This document shows, in pieces, positions 57,874 to 62,989 of a stretch of 62,989 nt of DNA. Made by a program: the position numbers and the translations under genes. This DNA comes from WLJO01 sp945889085 (lineage in GTDB: Bacteria; Actinomycetota; Acidimicrobiia; Acidimicrobiales; Ilumatobacteraceae), in contig CAMDBM010000012.1 of NCBI GenBank assembly GCA_945889085.1, positions 1 through 62,989 of the forward strand, in the 5' to 3' direction. The notes beneath the pieces were generated by a model that searched no databases, was not told the origin of the DNA, and was given only the letters and a program-made list of their open reading frames with translations. Positions within the stretch are counted from its first letter, which is position 1. Each line of letters opens with the position of its first letter.

Positions 57874-58260
57874 GTGACGATTCTTGCCTCGAGCCTCACC
57901 CTGGCCAATGCACAGTACGGGTGGCGTAGCTACGCCATCTGCCGAGACACGGACCCCGATCTCTTCTTCCCAGTGGGCACCACCGGTCAGGCGCTCGTGC
58001 AGATTGACCGTGCCAGAGAAGTGTGCGATCAGTGCACCGTGAAGGTGGACTGTCTGGAGTTTGCGCTCGAGACCAACCAGGACTCGGGCATCTGGGGCGG
58101 CACATCTGAGGAGGAGCGCCGCAAACTGCGTCGCGAGTACGTCGCCATCCAGAAGCAGGGCATCGAGCCGACCATGGAACTGCTCGGCTTCGAGCGTCCG
58201 TCCGTCGATCTCCATGACCTCGACGGCTTCGAGGACTTCGAGGACGAGGTAGCTGTCTAG
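57874..58260 (+). CDS. whiB1: WhiB-family iron-sulfur regulator, WhiB1-like
   Basis: A 128-residue WhiB protein. Four cysteines lie in ICRD, CDQC and DCLEF (C...CxxC...C) and would bind a [4Fe-4S] cluster. The LFFPVG strand, the QDSGIWGGTSEEERRKLRR turn and basic helix follow. It most resembles WhiB1 of mycobacteria, an essential partner of the housekeeping sigma factor that responds to nitric oxide, and carries an extra acidic C-terminus (ending FEDFEDEVAV). The neighbourhood agrees: in M. tuberculosis whiB1 (Rv3219) is tail-to-tail with pdtaS (Rv3220c). GTG 57874 has GGAG ten bases upstream; TTG 57850 is also in frame. CTAG is shared with the pdtaS stop. Confidence 0.9.
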   Translation: MTILASSLTLANAQYGWRSYAICRDTDPDLFFPVGTTGQALVQIDRAREVCDQCTVKVDCLEFALETNQDSGIWGGTSEEERRKLRREYVAIQKQGIEPTMELLGFERPSVDLHDLDGFEDFEDEVAV

Positions 58261-59792
58261 AGCGGTTCGGAATCCTTGATCGGCACGGTGAGGTCCACCA
58301 CCGTGCCGGTCCCCTGTGCGGGCGGAGCAATACCCGCCAGCTCGAAGTCCGCCGGCTCCCCCTGACGCATGGAGATCGTGCCGCCGAGCTCAGTCGTCAC
58401 GAGTGTCTTGACGATCGTGAGCCCGAGACCGGTCGCCTTGTCGAGACGGAAGTCGACCGGCACGCCCCGGCCGTCGTCGATCACGCGGATGCTCAGGGTG
58501 GATCCGTCGTTGCCGAGCAACACCTTGACCTGGCCACCGGGGCTGCCGAGGGGGAACTCGTGATCAACTGCGTTTTGCAGCAGTTCGGTGAGCACGACTG
58601 AGAGCGGCGTGGCGATCGTGGCGGGCAGCTTGCCCCCCTCGCCCTGCACCGTGAACCGAACCGGTCGATCGGGTGACTGGTAGCCCTCCTCGGCGAGCCG
58701 GAGGAGCGGACGGACGATCTCGATGAACGCCACGTCGTCGCCGGGCTCGCGAGACAGCGTCTCGTGAACGAGTGCGATCGTACGAATTCGACGCACGCTC
58801 TCGTTGACCGCCGCCTTCGCCTCGTCCGACGAGAGCCTGCGGGCCTGCAGCCGCAGCAACGACGAGATTGTCTGGAGGTTGTTCTTCACGCGATGGTGGA
58901 TCTCGCGGATCGTGGCGTCCTTGGAGAGCAGCAGACGGTCGCGACGTCGCAGTTCCGTCACGTCGCGCAGGAGCAGCACGCATCCCGTCACGCGTGCGGC
59001 AGCCGGACCGCCGGAAGGGTCCGCCTCGAGGATCGGGATGCAGTACTCGAGCATGGTGACATCGGAGGACTGGTCCGACTCCTCGAGCACGGGCTCGTGA
59101 CGCTCGAAGGCCGAACGCACGGCGGCATCGTTGAATCCGAGTTCGGCCAGGCTCAGGCCGATGACGTTTGCCGTGATCCCGACCCGGTGCAATGCCGACA
59201 CGGCGTTGGGGGAGGCGAACTCCACCCGGGCCAACGCGTCGAGCACGATGGCACCGTCGCCGACGCGTGGGGCAGCGGTGATCGGGCCCTGACGACCGGC
59301 AAACGGAAACAGGCCGGCGGAGATCATGGCTGCGAATCGGTCGAAGATCGAGAGGTAGGTGCGTTCAAGACGACCGGGCTGGCGACCCTTCTGCTCGGAC
59401 CATTCACGGGTCAGTACGCCGATGACACGACCACTGTGGCGAACCGGGATCGCGGTCATTTGCGCGGCCTCGGACAGGCCTTCGACCGCCACGGTCCCCT
59501 CCACCGCCGTACCCGACTCGTACGCCTGGCGGAGCAGCGGACGATCCGAGTCCGTGGTCGACGAGCCCACCCAGTCCTTGATGTGCAGGGTCTGCGCCGT
59601 GGCGGGGCGGACCTGATCGACAACGAGCCAGCGCGCCCCGCCCAGGCCGTCCGGTGTGCGCACGTGGAGCAGCATGTCCGCGAAACAGAAATCGGCAAGC
59701 ATCCCCCACTCGGCCACGAGCCGTTGGAGGTGCCCCACCTCCTCCTTGGAGAGCATGGTGTTCTGGCGGGTCAGATCAGCGAGGGACGCCAC
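58257..59792 (-). CDS. pdtaS: PdtaS-type sensor histidine kinase
   Basis: A 511-residue cytoplasmic histidine kinase. The N-terminal GAF-like region (residues about 1-150) and a PAS-like region (about 180-290) lead to the HisKA_2 dimerisation box EIHHRVKNNLQTISSLLRLQARR (phospho-His near residue 310). The HATPase domain follows with ELLQNAVDHEF (N box), DDGRGVP and GLGLTIVKTLV. Mycobacterial PdtaS phosphorylates the RNA-binding regulator PdtaR, which controls nutrient and copper/NO responses; no pdtaR is in the window. GTG 59792 start; a CAGACT box five bases upstream may make it leaderless. Confidence 0.92.
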   Translation of the reverse strand: MASLADLTRQNTMLSKEEVGHLQRLVAEWGMLADFCFADMLLHVRTPDGLGGARWLVVDQVRPATAQTLHIKDWVGSSTTDSDRPLLRQAYESGTAVEGTVAVEGLSEAAQMTAIPVRHSGRVIGVLTREWSEQKGRQPGRLERTYLSIFDRFAAMISAGLFPFAGRQGPITAAPRVGDGAIVLDALARVEFASPNAVSALHRVGITANVIGLSLAELGFNDAAVRSAFERHEPVLEESDQSSDVTMLEYCIPILEADPSGGPAAARVTGCVLLLRDVTELRRRDRLLLSKDATIREIHHRVKNNLQTISSLLRLQARRLSSDEAKAAVNESVRRIRTIALVHETLSREPGDDVAFIEIVRPLLRLAEEGYQSPDRPVRFTVQGEGGKLPATIATPLSVVLTELLQNAVDHEFPLGSPGGQVKVLLGNDGSTLSIRVIDDGRGVPVDFRLDKATGLGLTIVKTLVTTELGGTISMRQGEPADFELAGIAPPAQGTGTVVDLTVPIKDSEPL

Positions 59793-59810
59793 ACCACAGA
59801 GTCTGACGCA

Positions 59811-60995
59811 TCATGCCCGTCCCCAGGCGCTCATCCCGATCCGGGTGAGCGTGGCGAGGTCGTCAACCTCGTGTTCCATCCAAGGCACCGGAACCACGAG
59901 CGGACACAGCGACGCCAGTTCGGCCTGACGCTCCGTCTGGCGTGCCGCCACCACCCCGAGATCGTGAAAGCGGGTGCCGACCTCGCCAAGCACGCGGCTC
60001 ACGAGCGCAGCGGGGGCCCCGAGCCCGCCGGACAGGGCTGCCCCGATCTCACCGGCATCCTGCACGAGCCGGGCCGCCGCCTCGCGTGCATCGAGGGAGC
60101 AGAGGGCCGTTGGAAGGACTCGGTTGGCCACCACGGCGCCGAGCGGTAGTTGCCGGCGCGTCAGTTCCCCGAGCAGATACCGCGCCTCAGTGACGGGAGC
60201 GGCCTCGAGCGTCGTCACTACGATGAACGTGGTGCGGGCATCGGCGAGCATGGCTTCGGTCTCTGTGGCCCGACGGACAAATCCGGCCTCCATCCTCTGG
60301 AAGAGCGTGAAGAACTCGGCAATGTCCTGGAGAAAGTTGTTGCCCAGGATCCGGTCCGCGACCTGGTAAAAGGGCTTGCTCGCCACCGAGAGCAGGCGCG
60401 AGCGCGACGGCACGGTGAGCCACCTGAGGAGACGGCTCCCGAAGAAGTCGATCATCCGGGCAGGGGCGTCGAGAATGTCGAGCGCATGGCGCGACGGCGG
60501 GGTATCAACGATGACGAGGTCGTACCGACCCGATGCGTGGAGATCGTGCAGGCGCTCCATTGCGATGTATTCGTGGCTGTGCACGAAGCGACTAGTGATG
60601 TTCTGGTAGAGCGGGTTCGCAAGGATCGCCTCGCGCGTGGTCGCGTCCGGTGCGTGGCGTGCGATGAGATCGTCCCAGGACGCCTTCGTGTCCAACATCG
60701 CCATCCAGAGCTCGCCCCGGGGCCGGTTCGGGAGCCGGGCCGGATCCACCCGCACCTCGTTGTTGCCGACGCCGACACCGCCGAGGCCAAGAGCGTCCGC
60801 GAGCCGCCGGGCCGGGTCCACCGTGAGCACGAGGACCCGCCCGCCGAGCTCGGTCGCTGCCTGAAGCCCGATCGCCGCAGCAGTGGTGGTCTTGCCCACC
60901 CCGCCGCTGCCGCACACGAGCACCATCTCCTTCGATGCGAGGAGAGCATCGAGACCGGGCGCTGCCACCGGGTGCTGGGCTGCCCCTGCGGTCAC
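59811..60995 (-). CDS. ArsA/Get3-like ATPase (second of pair)
   Basis: A 394-residue SIMIBI-class ATPase. The P-loop is CGSGGVGKTTTAAAIGL (about residues 28-44), switch I is LTVDPARRLADALGL, and VIVDTPPSRHALDIL gives the Walker B/switch II (DTPP). The arsenite-binding cysteines of ArsA are not evident, so arsenic resistance is unlikely. Mycobacterial paired homologues (Rv3679-Rv3680, next to whiB4) are Get3-like and are linked to redox tolerance. GTG 60995 overlaps the upstream gene (GTGA); the two probably form a heterodimer. Confidence 0.88.
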   Translation of the reverse strand: MTAGAAQHPVAAPGLDALLASKEMVLVCGSGGVGKTTTAAAIGLQAATELGGRVLVLTVDPARRLADALGLGGVGVGNNEVRVDPARLPNRPRGELWMAMLDTKASWDDLIARHAPDATTREAILANPLYQNITSRFVHSHEYIAMERLHDLHASGRYDLVIVDTPPSRHALDILDAPARMIDFFGSRLLRWLTVPSRSRLLSVASKPFYQVADRILGNNFLQDIAEFFTLFQRMEAGFVRRATETEAMLADARTTFIVVTTLEAAPVTEARYLLGELTRRQLPLGAVVANRVLPTALCSLDAREAAARLVQDAGEIGAALSGGLGAPAALVSRVLGEVGTRFHDLGVVAARQTERQAELASLCPLVVPVPWMEHEVDDLATLTRIGMSAWGRA

Positions 60996-61933
60996 AGCAG
61001 TTCCTCTCCAAGTGCGTCCGCTATGAGCTCGGCAGAACGGCGCCCCGTCGAGCGGCTGAACAGTTCGGGGACGTAGACGACGCCAGTCCCCTTCGGTAGT
61101 TCATTTCGGAGGTGCTCGAGGTGTGCTGCGCCGCCACGACGCATCGCGACGGCGAGGTGGGCGCCGTCGAGCACCACGTCGACACCGTTGCCGACTCTGC
61201 CGCGCAGCGCGTCAACGATCGCGGGCTGCCGGAGCGCGTCGAACACTGCTTCCTCCGAGCGCCCGAACAGCTCCGGTAGGACGCGATTGGCAACGACCGC
61301 AGCAATATCGACGTTCGTCTCGTCACGGATGCGACCGACGAGATCGAGGGTTTCGAGCACCGGCATCTCCTCGGGCGTGGTGACCAGCACTACGCCGGAC
61401 CTCGAATGGTCCTCGAGGATGTCCTGCATCCACCGCGTCTGCTCCTTCACCGGACCCACCTTGATGAGTTCACCGATGGCATCGGGTGCGCTCAACTGCG
61501 CGATCACGTGACCGGTGGCGACACCGTCAACGATGACCATGTCGTAGTGGCGTTCGCGTACCTCGTAGCACAGCTTTCCGAGCGAGAGAATCTCCCGGAC
61601 CCCGGGAGCCGCATCCGCAACGAAGTCGAACGTCCGGGCGAGCACACCGAGGCGACCGATCAGTGGGATCTTCAGGAACAGCCTCAGGTACTCGCGCAGC
61701 GAATCCTCCGTGTTCATCGCCATCGCCGAGATGCCGGGCGACACCTCGATCGGCTCGAACGGCAGCGGGCCGACGTCGAACGTGGCGGCGAGCGTGCCCT
61801 TGGCATCCATCTCGCAAATCAGCACACGCTTGCCGAGCCTCGACGCAAGCACCGCGAGTGCGGCAGAGACCGAGGTCTTGCCGGTGCCGCCCTTGCCCGT
61901 GACCACCACGAGCTGACGATCCAGCAGCGGCAC
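60992..61933 (-). CDS. ArsA/Get3-like ATPase (first of pair)
   Basis: A 313-residue ATPase with P-loop TGKGGTGKTSVSAALAVLA (about residues 12-30), CEMDAKGTLAATFDV and YDMVIVDGVATGH, where the usual DTAPTGH is degenerate (DGVATGH). That suggests one partner has altered catalysis. It starts with GTG 61933 and precedes its partner by GTGA overlap. The deviant partner DTPP motif is kept in the other subunit. Gene order Mrp-DUF3107-ATPase-ATPase-pdtaS runs on one strand. Confidence 0.88.
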   Translation of the reverse strand: MPLLDRQLVVVTGKGGTGKTSVSAALAVLASRLGKRVLICEMDAKGTLAATFDVGPLPFEPIEVSPGISAMAMNTEDSLREYLRLFLKIPLIGRLGVLARTFDFVADAAPGVREILSLGKLCYEVRERHYDMVIVDGVATGHVIAQLSAPDAIGELIKVGPVKEQTRWMQDILEDHSRSGVVLVTTPEEMPVLETLDLVGRIRDETNVDIAAVVANRVLPELFGRSEEAVFDALRQPAIVDALRGRVGNGVDVVLDGAHLAVAMRRGGAAHLEHLRNELPKGTGVVYVPELFSRSTGRRSAELIADALGEELL

Positions 61934-61965
61934 CGTTCGGGTGCCCCCGGGACCGGGGGGAGGGT

Positions 61966-62196
61966 TCAGCTGCCGAACCCGATGCGCCGCTCGCCGTCGG
62001 GCGAGCCGATCTCGATGTAGGCGATCTTCGCCGACGGGATAGCGGTGAGCTTGCCGCGCTTGTCCTGGAGCCAGAGCGTGTCCTTGGCCCCGGAGAGCGC
62101 CGCGTCGATCGCCGCCCGCACCTGGTCCCGCTCGTCGTCGGGCACCTCGATGCTGATCTCACGAGGGGCCTGGGTCACACCGATGCGCACGTCCAC
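61966..62196 (-). CDS. DUF3107 family protein
   Basis: A 76-residue protein. DVRIGVTQAPREISIEVPDDERDQVRAAIDAALSG and DKRGKLTAIPSAKIAYIEIGSPDGERRIGFG match the small actinobacterial DUF3107 family (Rv3208A/TB9.4-like), which has no known function. It starts with GTG 62196. It lies 58 bp downstream of the Mrp-like gene and 32 bp upstream of the ATPase pair. Confidence 0.88.
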   Translation of the reverse strand: MDVRIGVTQAPREISIEVPDDERDQVRAAIDAALSGAKDTLWLQDKRGKLTAIPSAKIAYIEIGSPDGERRIGFGS

Positions 62197-62254
62197 ACCT
62201 CAAGGATAGGGCGGGTACCGACGCGTTGTTGCCGCCCGATGCCGACAGAACGGC

Positions 62255-62989
62255 TCAGTTCACCTTGAGCTGAGCGCTGAAGACCTTCTTCGGCTTGAGC
62301 TCCACGGCGATGCGCTCGGCGATCTCCCGGAACACCCGTGCCGGCTCGCTGTCGGGGTCCACCGCAGTGATCGGGTGGCCATCGTCGCCGCCCTCCCGCA
62401 GACGCGGCAGGAGCGGGATCTGGCCGAGCAGCGGTATGCCCAGCTCGTCCGCGAGCTCTTGGCCACCACCGGACCCGAAGATCTCGTACCGCTTGCCGTC
62501 GTCACCGGTAAACCACGACATGTTCTCGATGATGCCCTTCACGGGGAGGTGCACCTTCTCGGCCATCGCTGCCGACAGCTTGGCAACCTTCTGTGCCGCT
62601 GCCTGCGGCGTCGTGACCACATACACCTCGCCCCGCGGCAGGTACTGCGCCAGCGAGATAGCGATATCACCCGTACCGGGCGGCATGTCGATGAGCAGGA
62701 AGTCGGGCTCGTCCCAGAACACGTCGGTGAGGAACTGCTCGAGCGCCTTGTGCAGCATCGGCCCACGCCAGATGACTGCCTGTCCCTCGGGCACGAAGTA
62801 ACCGATCGAGATACAGCGAACGCCCCATGCCTCGGACGGGATGAGCATCTGGTCGATCGCCACGGGATCGTCGTTGGCCCCGAGCATCCGCGGGATGGAG
62901 TATCCGTAGATATCGGCATCCACGACGCCGACGCTGTAGCCGCTCTGTGCAAGCGCCACCGCAAGGTTTGTCGTGACGCTTGACTTGCC
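62255..62989 (-). CDS. mrp: Mrp/NBP35-type ATP-binding protein (partial)
   Basis: 244 residues of the C-terminal part are visible; the gene continues past the window edge, which cuts inside the P-loop (GKSSVTTNLAVALA). DADIYGYSIPRMLG is switch I, LLIDMPPGTGD is the diagnostic Mrp/ApbC motif, and VKGIIENMSWF with GGGQELADELGIPLLGQIPL follows. Mrp proteins carry iron-sulfur clusters to apoproteins. The CxxC of NBP35 is replaced here by other sequence after ENMSWF. Context: first visible gene of the ATPase cluster. Confidence 0.93.
   Translation of the reverse strand, partial: GKSSVTTNLAVALAQSGYSVGVVDADIYGYSIPRMLGANDDPVAIDQMLIPSEAWGVRCISIGYFVPEGQAVIWRGPMLHKALEQFLTDVFWDEPDFLLIDMPPGTGDIAISLAQYLPRGEVYVVTTPQAAAQKVAKLSAAMAEKVHLPVKGIIENMSWFTGDDGKRYEIFGSGGGQELADELGIPLLGQIPLLPRLREGGDDGHPITAVDPDSEPARVFREIAERIAVELKPKKVFSAQLKVN

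Noticed and set aside
58764..60149. A 461-codon plus-strand frame opposite pdtaS and an ATPase gene
   Set aside because: Shadow of two well-supported genes; composition typical of antisense frames.
59811..61933. Arsenite-efflux ATPases
   Set aside because: The metal-binding cysteines of ArsA are not evident and no arsB, arsD or arsR is near; Get3-like partners are more likely.
1..62989. tRNA, rRNA, insertion sequences, integrases, attachment sites, replication origin
   Set aside because: None seen in gaps or as coding motifs; the single HNH protein is not by itself evidence of a mobile element.

Overview
The window is about 63 kb of GC-rich (roughly two-thirds by eye), densely packed bacterial chromosome. 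The gene content indicates an actinobacterium: a WhiB1-like iron-sulfur protein tail-to-tail with a PdtaS-type histidine kinase, an HU protein with a long lysine/alanine tail, the phosphatase/DUF3090/SCO1664-like trio, DUF3107, paired Get3/ArsA-like ATPases and a DUF222/HNH protein. The large stock of acyl-CoA dehydrogenases, family III CoA-transferases, Baeyer-Villiger-type monooxygenases, P450, Rieske and luciferase-like enzymes is typical of environmental Acidimicrobiia or mycobacteria-like lineages; the class is an inference. I see no rRNA, tRNA, CRISPR array, insertion sequence or phage gene.

Layout. 1-2.9 kb: end of one gene, then a secreted 14-repeat RCC1-type propeller. 2.9-12.2 kb: a region that looks like a decayed tandem duplication. 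Two TetR regulators about 77% identical, and one full-length plus one truncated copy of the same CoA-transferase, bracket a circularly permuted flavin amine oxidase, a VOC protein, a kinase-like protein, a PNPOx-like protein and a SnoaL-like protein. 12.3-17.6 kb: two sugar-transfer genes (one broken by an in-frame TGA at its DE motif), a serine beta-lactamase-like hydrolase and a DUF222/HNH protein. 17.7-22.4 kb: SDR, a translationally coupled P450-Rieske pair and an acyl-CoA dehydrogenase. 22.4-29.7 kb: a flavin monooxygenase followed by three sugar genes in one overlapping run, then a hydrolase, a lipoprotein and an acidic-tailed secreted protein. 29.8-41.3 kb: alpha-hydroxyacid oxidase, cold-shock protein, desaturase, DEAD-box helicase with a short leader ORF, nitrilase, two MDR reductases, luciferase-like oxidoreductase, amidohydrolase and a frameshifted bioY. 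41.5-48.6 kb: second flavin monooxygenase, HU, acyl-CoA dehydrogenase, PHB-depolymerase-like lipoprotein, SRPBCC protein and a polytopic membrane protein. 48.6-51.1 kb: a second secreted propeller whose signal peptide is out of frame across a run of nine G. 51.2-54.1 kb: the conserved four-gene phosphatase/DUF3090 operon. 54.2-63 kb: etfBA, lipid kinase, glycerophosphodiester phosphodiesterase, whiB, pdtaS, two ArsA-like ATPases, DUF3107 and an Mrp-type ATPase cut by the window edge.

How it fits together. Much of the window serves oxidative catabolism of acyl and alicyclic compounds. Monooxygenases, P450 and Rieske enzymes would open or hydroxylate substrates, CoA-transferases and acyl-CoA dehydrogenases would process the acids, and EtfAB would collect the electrons. 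A smaller part makes surface carbohydrate and secreted propeller proteins.

Most notable are (i) an amine oxidase whose C-terminal segment sits in front of its FAD-binding domain, (ii) a poly-G tract that could switch a secreted propeller on and off, (iii) three broken genes, and (iv) a recurring TAnnnT box 6-8 nt before start codons that points to widespread leaderless transcription.
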